From: Sinonovacula constricta | Taxonomy: Eukaryota; Mollusca; Bivalvia; Cardiida; Solecurtidae | Direction: 5' to 3' | Length of the DNA stretch: 64,000 bases | NCBI GenBank assembly: GCA_007844125.1 | Contig: CM017555.1 | Span: forward strand, 25,582,998 to 25,646,997 | Part shown: piece after piece, positions 23,133 to 31,479 of the stretch | How the letters are laid out: each line of letters starts with the position of its first letter | Numbering within the stretch: the first letter of the stretch is position 1 | Translations under genes and position numbers: made by a program | The notes under the pieces: model-generated | Databases searched by the model: none | Told to the model about the DNA's origin: nothing | Seen by the model: only the letters and a program-made list of their open reading frames with translations

Positions 23133-23475
23133 GTGTGTATGTGTGTATGTGTGTGTGTATGTGTGTATGTGTGTATGTGTGTATGTGATGTGTGTATGTG
23201 TGTATGTGTTTCTGTGTGTCAGGTAGGTAGGTAGGTAGGTAGGTAGGCATGCATGTATTCATGTATGTTTGTGTGCGTGTGCGTAGGTGCGTGCGTGCGT
23301 TAGTGCGTGCAAGCATACATGCTTGTATGTATGCATGTATGCATGCATGTATGTATGTATGTATGTATGTATGTATGTATGTATGTATGTATGTATGTAT
23401 GTATGTATGTATGTATGTATGTATGTATGTATGCATGCATGCATGCATGCATGCATGCATGTATGAATGTATGTA
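23086..23475. repeat. compound (GT)n, (GTAG)n, (ATGT)n, (ATGC)n microsatellite
   Basis: Nearly 400 bp passing from GT to GTAT, GTAG, then long ATGT and ATGC runs. Several frames on both strands are open (YICMHAC-like strings) only because of the repeat. Confidence 0.95.
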
Positions 23476-23484
23476 CAACATATT

Positions 23485-23533
23485 CTTACCTGAGAAAATC
23501 ATTAGTATCGGGGGTATATACAACCGGACACCT
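23485..23533. repeat. direct repeat copy 2 (CTTACCTGAGAAAATCAT)
   Basis: Same orientation as the copy at 21,013. On the minus strand it looks like a 42-nt micro-exon: acceptor TTTTCAG, then 23,531-23,490, then donor GTAAG. A real small exon is possible but unproven. Confidence 0.45.
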
Positions 23534-23559
23534 GAAAACGATAACATGTTCTGATTAAA

Positions 23560-24756
23560 ACAATTTGTGTCCGTGTCCCCTACTTACATACTCCACTGTT
23601 TTATATATTCATTATAAATAGAACAATATTTATTATATTTACGTCAGTAAAAGCCAAACTGGAAAAGAATGACAGCCTAGAGTACTTACCTTAACCTCTG
23701 ATTATGATGAAAAACTGAGGCAACCTTTTCGCATAAACGAGAATTAATATCATCCCTTTTGTTGTGATGTATAACTTTTTTGACTCCTACAGCAATATTC
23801 AAATCCAATTCTACCACAAGTTTTGGATAAATGAATTGTTTCGTACCAAATTCATTTAACATTTGATCGTTCGTTCTAAATTTTATATCTGTCCAAATTA
23901 TGTTATATCCTCACAACCATAAATGAAACAAGTGGGTCACGCCCATAGCTCCACTGAAGGTAAAAACAACAAGCCGGTTTAACTGAGAAGTTTCCAAGAT
24001 AACCACAATTTTCATTAAAATAATTTGGTTGATCTTGACAAGTGTACAGTATCAAATATTCAGGATGTATCTATTCATTACGTCTCAGTTTATTGCAGCT
24101 TACACGAACAACTTTTAAGGATATTTTTTAAAACGGGTAGAAAAAGTCTATTTATAACAATCCGTAAATTCTGTAACAATGTTGGACGAATATTGAAATA
24201 TAAAGCGAATTTTGAATACTATACACATATTGAATACTATAAGTTACATAAACATGGTTTTGTCATAACTATTTTTAAATTAGTGATCTGATGTTTCCGC
24301 CATTTGCAGCGAGAGTTGTAATAATATCAGTCGTATCAGCCAGTCAGCTGATTTTGTGCGTGTAACATAGAAATACGTACCCAACATGGTTTGATCTAAG
24401 GATGGCTGTCTGAGTAGCAACACAAATCTAAAAGAAAGGATAAATATCTTTAAATACATATATATATGCGGTGCTTATGCTTTGTTGAACAAGGTTTATT
24501 GATCGTTTATATTAAAACACTAAATAAAACATTGTAACAACTACGGATCTGAAAGATGTATGTTCTTACCCTAAAATCAGTAGTTCTTGGCACAGTTTGA
24601 ATATCATTCGCATCATTAACCTAATGACTCTAGTGAATAACAACAACATATCAGCTTTTGCAAAACATATACATGTATACAAGTGTGTAGCACTGTCCGT
24701 AAAAACAAGCCAATACTTGCTTGGCCAATTGCAACCAAGTTATAAAGGCGCAATGG
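23560..24756. other. no gene seen
   Basis: AT-rich. The 88-codon frame at 24,025-24,291 (+) has no recognisable domain and I do not call it. Confidence 0.4.
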
Positions 24757-24767
24757 CATTTATTTGT

Positions 24768-25089
24768 ACCGGACCTAGTAGCGCAATCGGTAGAGCGTCG
24801 GCTCCAGGTACGGGAGGCCCCGGGTTCGATCCCGGCCCGCGACATACCAAAGTTGTTATAAATGGTAGTGGTATAGCTCCCTTGCTAACGCTAAAGCAAA
24901 TATAAGGGCATTTCCACAACTGGTTGGCCCGGTGTCAGGATAATGTGACTGGGTGTGGTATCATGCCAGGTGTTCACGGCATGCTATACACAGTGAAGGC
25001 AGCACTATATCTGCTTCAAGTGGACACCGTCTCCAGATAACTAAAACACTGTTGGTTAGGCGATAAACTTAATAAACAAACAAAATAAA
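24768..25089 (+). mobile_element. tRNA-derived SINE (V-SINE/RUDI-like)
   Basis: The head has an A box (TAGCGCAATCGGTAGAGCG, from 24,779) and a B box (GGTTCGATCCC, 24,823-24,833), the Pol III promoter of tRNAs. The body contains CCGGTGTCAGGATAATGTGA, then CTGGGTGTGGTATCATG and GGCAGCACTAT, which resembles the conserved domain of molluscan V-SINEs such as RUDI; this naming is from memory. The tail is AATAAACAAACAAAATAA. Flanks CATTTATTTGT (24,757-24,767) and CATTTCTTTGT (25,090-25,100) match at 10 of 11 and form the target-site duplication, giving a complete 322-bp copy. Both Pol III boxes look intact. It is not a tRNA gene: there is no good acceptor stem and the SINE body follows. Confidence 0.8.
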
Positions 25090-25109
25090 CATTTCTTTGT
25101 TAATGTCAT

Positions 25110-26040
25110 CTCAATCTCAAAGTAGATCTATTAATGCAATATAATTTTTATCAATGCAAAAAGTAATAATCAATTATGCCATAAGAATAAGCATTTTACG
25201 ATTACTGCAAATACTATTCAATATTGGACTTTTCAGCTGGTATGAATGATATAGTATGCACTGTACAAATTTATTATTAAAATCATTACCGAGGCGGTAT
25301 CCTTTTTCCGGTCATGAACTTGCACTGTTTTTTTTTTAATTTCACGATTGCTGGGCCGTTGTTAGGCCCAAATAAAAACGGGAGACTTTGCTCTCTCTAT
25401 TCGTGTCGTATATATTTGTAGCAACGTGAACAGTATTCTTTGCTATGAATGTAAGATTGCACTGTAATTATTATAGCGGTAAGCGCTAAAGCTAACCGCC
25501 GTTAATGGAGGTCGATTATTGCTATACATTTTTTTTGTCGAGGCGTAGTTTGTGAGAGCACAGGCATAAGTATGACAAATGGACTACTATACAGTCTATG
25601 TATGACCGCCTTAACTACTTCCTTTTCCGTTGAGCATTCTGCGGAATGTAAGCACAAATCTTTTGGTCTTAAGATTTTTAGTAAATTTTTAAATTAAAAG
25701 TTGTATGAAATTGCTGATTTATCGCTGAAAAATTGCATTTGTGTTTAATTATATTGCTACTAATTTTAATTGCATCGATGATTTAAACAGAGTGAGATTT
25801 TGAATGGATACAAAGTGTTATTTTTTTTAATTGTTGGTTTGTTGAGGGTCTCTTTCAGTCCTAATGTTAATTAGTCAAGGTCATTTATTTATCACTGTTA
25901 TTTTTGTTTTGTTTTAGTTTTGTTTTTAATTTTGTTTTGCTTTTCTGTCAATGCAAAGGTTATTAATTAATTTCAGAAGTTAGATTTTTTTTCGGCTTTT
26001 AAGTATTTGTTTATTACATATTTTGATTGCCGAAGCTGTC
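25110..26040. other. no gene; possible leader of the DIRS-like element
   Basis: Contains small hairpins: GGGCC-GTTGTTA-GGCCC near 25,351 and GCGGTAAGC-GCTAAA-GCTAACCGC near 25,475-25,500 (8 of 9 pairs). It may include the left terminal region of the retroelement that follows, but I could not match it to the right end. Confidence 0.3.
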
Positions 26041-26061
26041 GTGTTGCGTTTGAGTTAAATT

Positions 26062-26760
26062 ATGCCTAGATATAAACGAGTATGTCAGGAGCATAGGGTC
26101 TGCGATGGCAAGGAGGCTGAGGCATCTGGACAGGGCAGATTTGGTGAAAGAAGAGGCAGGACAGTAACTAGGGGATCTAGGGCCTTGCGACAAGCAGAAG
26201 AGAGTCGTTGTCAGTAGGTGGCGTGATGAGCAAGCCGGTGTTGGAATGTGAACCATCTGGGCCAGCGGCATCAAGTCTGCCCTATTCGGCAGAAGGTAAT
26301 GTTTTTGTTTTTGACCAACTAGCAGCTTTATTTGTGTGCATCCAGATATTGGTTTCAATGTTTCACAAGCCATAAAAATTGTAAATGGGCATAACAAAGT
26401 GGTGGCACAACTTCTAGAAAACCAGCCGGCTGTTGACGACAGATGTTCAGTTATGGCGACTTGTTATTGAGGCCAGTGCAGGCCAGCAAAACTATACACA
26501 CAATAGAAGTTTGAAATGGTGCTTCTATTTTTCTGTCGGTGCATTTGCAAAGAAAAAATGAAATTTTAAATACATGGCAAACATTAGAGTGACTGCTAGT
26601 CGCCACCCAGGGCCTGGCTGAAAGCATCATGACCAGCAGTTTAGATTAAAGATGGCCGCTAATCCAGCTTTTAGGCATCTTTTGGTCAGATTGACCGAGA
26701 GCTTTGGTTGGTTTTTGTTGAGGCCTTTACAAATTCTGGTGCATTGTTTACTCCTACATT
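26062..26760 (+). pseudogene. gag-like ORF1 of the DIRS/Ngaro element
   Basis: Opens with ATG (MPRYKRVCQEHRVCDGKEAE, basic) but meets stops after about 50 codons. The most telling part is at 26,568-26,670, KYMANIRVTASRHPGPG, a stop, then KHHDQQFRLKMAANPAF, which follows the pattern of the ORF1 proteins of these elements. The expected role is particle formation around the element RNA. Support rests on position and this motif. Confidence 0.5.
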
Positions 26761-27054
26761 TGAAAGTACTTTGACTTCAATTATAGATCGTGTGCAAGGC
26801 CACAGTGTCCATTTAGGCATGTTTGCTTAACTTGTATTGCGGCTGGCCAATACAGGCGGTGCTCATTTGACAAAGAATTCAGGACAGTTTTGCAGGTATT
26901 CAAGTCAGTTTGGTAGAGGGGCTGGACCAACTCGAGCTGCTGTTTCCCAGAGCCGAGGGTAGTTTACACTTATGTCAAGGACTGCCTTTGGGACCACAGC
27001 CAGCTCTGGTTCACGATTTTAACTTAGATTTGGGAGTCCCACCAGTCAATGTGG

Positions 27055-27450
27055 AAGTTCCGAGTCATAGTTTAGTTTAATATCCAAATAGAGTGGATGC
27101 GGCTTTATTAGATTTGGGTGCTTAAAATGGTTTTCGCCTTGCTTTTGAGGGTAACAGAGGTCGTCATATATCACGACATTTGAAATCTGCAGGTTTACAT
27201 CCTCTATTGTTGAAAGAATAAGATTGTAAAGATGTGCGTTTAGGCAGGTTTGCAGGACCATATAGGTGACAGTGTTAACGATGGGATAAGTGATGGACTA
27301 AGCTCCGTGACAATTACTTCATTTGATTCAGTAGACGATATGATTTTAAACCTGGGTAGATGTGCATATTTGGCAAAAAGATATATTGAATATGCCTTTC
27401 CCTACTTGACTATGGTTTGTTGGGAACTAAGGATAAAGAGGGCTTGATAT

Positions 27451-27484
<34 letters not shown>

Positions 27485-27876
27485 ACCTACCTACATACCT
27501 ACCTACATACCTACCTACATATCCACCCATCCACCCACCACCTACCTACCTATCTACCTATCTACCTACCTACCTACCTACCTACCTACCTACCTACCTA
27601 TATTTTGACGATGGGCTGTAAACTTTCTTGCTCCTTATTTGTGAAGTTTAAACATTACTACACTGGTTGGTCACTTACGTATCTGAACAATTTTAAATGG
27701 ATCAGCGGAACTAAGAAGATACAGGACTGCAAGTTTTTTGTTGACACGTTTGTTGTGGTTTGTGGTTGGCTCGCGGTTCCTGTAGTCAGTCCGGTTAAGA
27801 ACTTGATACTTATAAATTATGAGGTAGATTCCGTTTCAATGTCGGTAAAAATCCTTTGCACAAAATCGAAAAATTA
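27055..27876 (+). pseudogene. DIRS/Ngaro reverse transcriptase, catalytically dead
   Basis: Pieces in order: FRLAFEGNRGRH, GLHPLLLKE, FAGPY; then DSVNDGISDGLSSVTITSFD and LAKRYIEYAF; then, after an inserted microsatellite (27,448-27,600), LTMGCKLSCSLFVKF, LTYLNNFK, DTFVVVCGWLAVPV. The family has KxDIxxAF for the first catalytic Asp, and here codon 27,382-27,384 encodes Tyr. The family YLDD box is YLNN at 27,680-27,691, so both catalytic Asp are Asn. The segment between AGPY and DSVND is also short. No polymerase activity is possible. Confidence 0.75.
27448..27600 (+). repeat. (CTGC)n / (CTAC)n microsatellite inside the RT remnant
   Basis: Tetranucleotide repeats (CCTG, then CCTA with CATA and CACC variants). 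RT-like sequence resumes right after it, so it grew within, or replaced part of, the RT gene. Confidence 0.9.
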
Positions 27877-27937
27877 ATGCAGTGCTATTGGAAATGCTGG
27901 TTTGCATAAAGTAACATAAAAGAATATCAACTTTTAA

Positions 27938-28384
27938 GTGGAAAACCGACCATTTTCAGTAAAGCTTTTCGGCCTAGTAGGGCCTTTCTGCGTAGATTTT
28001 ATTATGCGTAGATTTAATTATGCAACAGTGGGTATTAAACGACCGCTTAATAGGATATGGCTATCAGATGACAATAGGCAGGACATGCAGATGTGGATAG
28101 CTTTTTTCAGAGGAATTTAATAGGTTGACATACATTTCAGAAAAGAGTTGGACTAGTAATGATAGTTTAAATATGTTTACAGACAGTGCAGTGTCAGCTG
28201 GTTTAGATTGCGGTCGTTTGGTAGGTTAGGAGTGGGCATATTCTCAGTAGCCAGAGTTTTGGTTCAGAAATAAGATTTTGAGGGATATAACATTTCTGGA
28301 TATAGTGCATGTTTTGCTTGCACTGGTGTTGTTTGGTCATAAATTTAGCAGTCGCCAGATTGTGCTTTATATTGATAATGCAGT
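27938..28384 (+). pseudogene. DIRS/Ngaro RNase H region
   Basis: In shifting frames: FSKAFRPSRAFLRRFYYA, then RPLNRIWLSDDNRQDMQMW, SLNMFTDSAVSAGLD (catalytic D in the TD.. block), WFRNKILRDITFLDIVHVLL and FSSRQIVLYIDNAVLAATSA (second catalytic D). This is the RNase H order used in DIRS-like elements for removing RNA from the cDNA hybrid. Several stops are present. Confidence 0.7.
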
Positions 28385-28668
28385 TCTTGCAGCAACGTCC
28401 GCATATCAAGGGTCCGTTGTTGTGCCATCTGGATGGTGCACATCTTACACGTTACCATTTCTTGGAAATTCTGAAAAGGTCGGCTTTGGCTCAAGTATGA
28501 CACGAACACATCACATTCCTTCCCCATTGGTGCTGCTACTGAATCTGCTGTTGCAGGTTATCCACAAATTGTTATCCAGCGGGCTGGTTGATCGCGATCG
28601 GATGCCTACCGCATGTATATTAGGCCATATTCTGTTTTCACCCATCCTAAGATGTAAGGCATTGTAGT
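28385..28668 (+). pseudogene. tyrosine recombinase C-terminal half, dead
   Basis: Frame 1 reads RPHIKGPLLCHLDGAHLTRY and HFLEILKRSALAQV. After a frame change at about 28,500 comes HSFPIGAATESAVAGY, then GWxSxAYRMYIR-type sequence. The conserved HxxR has His at 28,514 but Arg is Pro (codon 28,523-28,525), and the conserved Trp of the next block is a stop (28,589-28,591). The nucleophile Tyr position (28,616-28,618, within AYRMYIRPY) remains. The N-terminal half of the recombinase is absent. Such enzymes insert circular element DNA by strand exchange. Confidence 0.75.
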
Positions 28669-28710
28669 TGGTTTTGTATGGTTGCAAAGACAACCTTTTA
28701 TTTACATATA

Positions 28711-28735
28711 CTGAGGTAAAAAGTTTAGCAAGTTT
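28711..28735 (+). repeat. left terminal inverted repeat of the Tc1/mariner copy
   Basis: Outer part CTGAGGTAAAA, core AGTTTAGCAAGTT. Preceded by TA. Confidence 0.75.
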
Positions 28736-28913
28736 GAAAACATATAACTTTTGGAGTACATGCATGGAAGAAAGCAAAAAAATCAAATATGTACCATGAA
28801 TGAGATGTTTAATTGCAGTCGATAAGCATTCTTCTCATTCCATAATATTGCTAGATAAAGTGTGTGTCTTACCGGAAAGGACAAAGAGTTTAGACAAAAA
28901 GGTCACACAAGTC

Positions 28914-29913
28914 TCAATACCGTGTGTGCCCACCATTAACAGCCCAAATCGCAATACATCTTCGTCTCATGATGCAAACGAGCTTTCTAATAACCTGTAT
29001 AGGGATTGTCGCCCACTGATATAAAAGAACGCATTTTAATGTCACGTACGGTATTGACGTCATGTTGTTCACATACCTGCCGACCTAAATGATCCCTTAA
29101 GTGTTCAACTAGCGAGAGACCCGATGATTTTGCAGGCCATTGTAGAACGTTCACATTGTTTTGGCGTAAAACGTTCTGAGTGTAACGTGCGGTGTATGGC
29201 GGGCATTATCATGTTGCAAAAATTTACGTTACGTTGGTGCATGAACGGTACGACAACGGGCTGGATTATTTTGTCACCGTACGTTTGTGCAGTTAACAAG
29301 ATCAGTTTTCCCATCATGGTATATGCCAGCCTAAACCAAGACACTTCCACCACCGTAACGGTCACGTAGGATGACGTTATCAGTCTCCGACCTTTCACCT
29401 TGTCTCAACCTTTGAAATTGTCTTTTCTATACGTGTACTCTGCCGTCAGCCAATGAAACGTTAAACCGGGACTCGTCGGTATACAAAACGTCATTCCATT
29501 GTCTACGTCGCCGCGGCGATGGACTCGAGCCCACTGGACCCTTGCCTGACGGTGTCTTAGCGTCAATGAAATACCAACGTATGATCGGCATGCTTTAAGT
29601 CGAGTGGAACGCTGCCTGTTTCTGACCGTGCTGCCACAAACTCAAGTTCAATAGCGTTCCTGAGAGGATGAGCTAAGATTCTGTTATACATGAATAACGT
29701 CGTTATAAATCGGTCTTCGCGCGGCGTAGTTTTAAGAAGACTTCCTGATCTAGGCCTGTCAGCAGCGTTACCTGTTTGCTGTAGTCTGTACCTTAGGCGA
29801 CTTATTGTCGATTCATGTTGATTAAAATGCCTAGCGACTGACAGACCAGCCAATAGTATTTCGACTGCTCTCAGACGTTCTTCAAACGTTATTCCAGGAC
29901 GACGTCCCATCAT
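28914..29913 (-). pseudogene. Tc1/mariner transposase (DD34E type), frameshifted
   Basis: The start ATG is at 29,913 (MMGRRPGITFEERLRAVEIL). The N-terminus has the paired HTH of the family (VARHFNQHESTISRLRYRL, then RPRSGSLLKTTPREDRFI). Later blocks sit in other frames: WNDVLYTDESRF (first catalytic Asp, near 29,455-29,495), LQHDNAR (second Asp, near 29,210), NNVNVLQWPAKSSGLSLVEH (third residue Glu, near 29,105-29,160) and a C-terminus NGGHTRY followed by TGA at 28,914-28,916. About 333 codons equals the usual family length. The enzyme cuts and pastes at TA sites; several frameshifts make this copy inert. Confidence 0.85.
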
Positions 29914-30175
29914 TAATTTTTAAAACTTTATTGAAGACTTTTTGCTTTTCAGCAGAACAGCAATACACTGGCTTGTTTTTTTTACAAGCTCAATGATATT
30001 GAACTAGTTGTGCATGCACCGCACGTGATTTTCGTTAATTACGCCATACTCTGCATTACAAACAAGTTTATGTACGCAAACTAATCGGTTTATGATGACC
30101 AGTGTCCAACAGGGTTTAACATTACACAAACGTTTTTACATCTCTGCTGTGTATGAAAATATTAAATATGTAATC

Positions 30176-30200
30176 AACTTGCTAAACTGTTTGCCATCGG
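30176..30200 (-). repeat. right terminal inverted repeat of the Tc1/mariner copy
   Basis: Core AACTTGCTAAACT, then GTTTGCCATCGG. Followed by TA at 30,201. Confidence 0.75.
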
Positions 30201-30250
30201 TATACATTTGGCAAATGGTATTTTACTTAAGAATAAGCATGTTGTAGGTT

Positions 30251-30857
30251 TTGATGCACGATTCCCATTTTAACAATGGGAGAAAAGTACTTTTAGGAAC
30301 AGTACGGATCTGGTGTCTGGGTTCGATAGTGATCAATAGTAAGCCACGCTTTCCCGTTAGACAAGTCTCGTACTGGGCCGAAATATGGTGGCAAGGATAC
30401 AGTGTTCTGTCGCTGTTGGATGTCATTAACAAGCTACGTTGTTGAAGCAGGTCGGTGACGAGCCGTCTGTGATTTTACTCCACTGTGGGGGAAATGACTT
30501 GGGTTGAATCTCCCTTCGGAGGATTAGTTTTTTGTTGGCTGCTGTTGTGTTATTTATACGCAGTCACTTTAATGCGAAATTAATTTGGTCGGAAGTTCTG
30601 CCTAGGAACTGTTGGCGATATTCCAACAATTGTGCTGCGATGGAGTTTGGCAGGAGGCGCTTCAACATCTCTGCAGCATACAAGATAGTGCAAAGCACTT
30701 TTTTTATATTATGCAGGTTGACCTGCAATTGTGCATTCCAGCTATGGCACGTATAGATGGCGTGCATCTTACGTTGTTAGGTAATTGCATCTTCTTGAAT
30801 CAGTGGGCATCTGCAATGGAGGATTTCCATAAAGGCAATATCGCGTGCTTTCAATAA
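30251..30857 (+). pseudogene. SGNH-hydrolase ORF of the DIRS/Ngaro element
   Basis: Reads RIWCLGSIVINSKPRF, then WWQGYSVLSLLDVINKLR, then in another frame VILLHCGGNDLG (30,469-30,504, the block-III Asn), a stop, LIWSEVLPRNCWRYSNN, and MARIDGVHLTLLGNCIFLN with the block-V Asp and His (30,756 and 30,765). Block I keeps LGSIVI but the nucleophile context is altered. This is the esterase-like protein carried by some DIRS/Ngaro elements, function uncertain. At least two frame changes and a stop make it a pseudogene. Confidence 0.65.
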
Positions 30858-31296
30858 ACTAGTAGATCAAATGTTTTAGGTGATTAATAAGATGAATTAA
30901 TAGAAAGGATTAGACGGCCATCATGCGGTTCTTGTCTTTGTCCTGCCATTCGTTTGTAGACCCTATTAAGGTTTTCTGTTGGATAAGCGATACATGTTAA
31001 CTATTAACTATTTCTTTAGCTTTGGCGGTGGCACTGCCTAAGATTGGGCATTTGGTAGACAGCACAGTCCGAACAGAAAAGTAAATCTTATCAACTTAGT
31101 TAATAAGTAGGTTATACACATGCATTTACTATATCAGTGTCTACACATCTGACACAGACTCATAGGATTTCGTCATTGAGCACGATTTCTGTTTCCCAGG
31201 ATTAGCCATGGTTACAGATGCCGGAATTTTAATTGAAATTTGCAACTTGATATTTTATAAATGTGATGCCTTTTAAATTATATTGATGACACCTTA

Positions 31297-31476
31297 TGGG
31301 GCAAGAATTTCAACCTATTGTGGCATATATGTTTATGCCTATTTGGGGCATACATATTCAAATTAATTAGCATATAGTTTCAGCCGATTTGGGTTTAAAA
31401 TTTCAGACTAATTGAGCATACAGTTTAACATAGTTGGGTATGCAGTTTGGCTATTTAAGCATAAAATATAAGCCTA
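31297..31476 (+). repeat. degenerate 22-bp minisatellite
   Basis: Eight units of 21-24 bp following roughly ATTTGGGGCATA then AGTTTCAGCCTA, for example ATTGAGCATACAGTTTAACAT and GTTGGGTATGCAGTTTGGCTA. Strong divergence between units shows age. Confidence 0.7.
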
Positions 31477-31479
31477 GAT

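Larger units (their letters stand above)
28711..30200 (-). mobile_element. Tc1/mariner DNA transposon, 1,490 bp, inactivated
   Basis: Ends are inverted repeats: the core AGTTTAGCAAGTT at 28,722-28,734 recurs inverted at 30,176-30,188, and the outer 11-12 bp match imperfectly (CTGAGGTAAAA against CCGATGGCAAAC). A TA dinucleotide lies outside both ends (28,709-28,710 and 30,201-30,202), the expected target duplication. The minus strand holds a full-length but frameshifted transposase. Inserted into the DIRS-like element, so it is the younger of the two. Confidence 0.85.
26040..31080 (+). mobile_element. DIRS/Ngaro-type tyrosine-recombinase retrotransposon, decayed and split
   Basis: Ordered remains on the + strand: gag-like region, reverse transcriptase, RNase H, C-terminal tyrosine recombinase, then SGNH hydrolase. 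A reverse transcriptase with a tyrosine recombinase instead of an integrase is diagnostic of DIRS-order elements, and the extra SGNH hydrolase is, to my knowledge, usual in Ngaro-like members. Frames are broken throughout and key residues are lost, so it is long dead. A Tc1/mariner copy (28,711-30,200) interrupts it between recombinase and hydrolase. A segment between RNase H and the recombinase core is missing. The end near 31,010-31,080 (GGCGGTGGCACTGCC) looks like terminal non-coding sequence. Both outer limits are approximate. Confidence 0.75.

Noticed and set aside
23026..23558. Several 65-168 codon frames rich in Cys/Val or His/Thr/Tyr
   Set aside because: Products of the GT and ATGT repeats.
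24025..24291. 88-codon frame on the + strand
   Set aside because: AT-rich composition, no domain, no splice or promoter support.
24768..24845. Functional tRNA gene
   Set aside because: A and B boxes are present, but there is no proper acceptor stem, and a SINE body, tail and target duplication follow.
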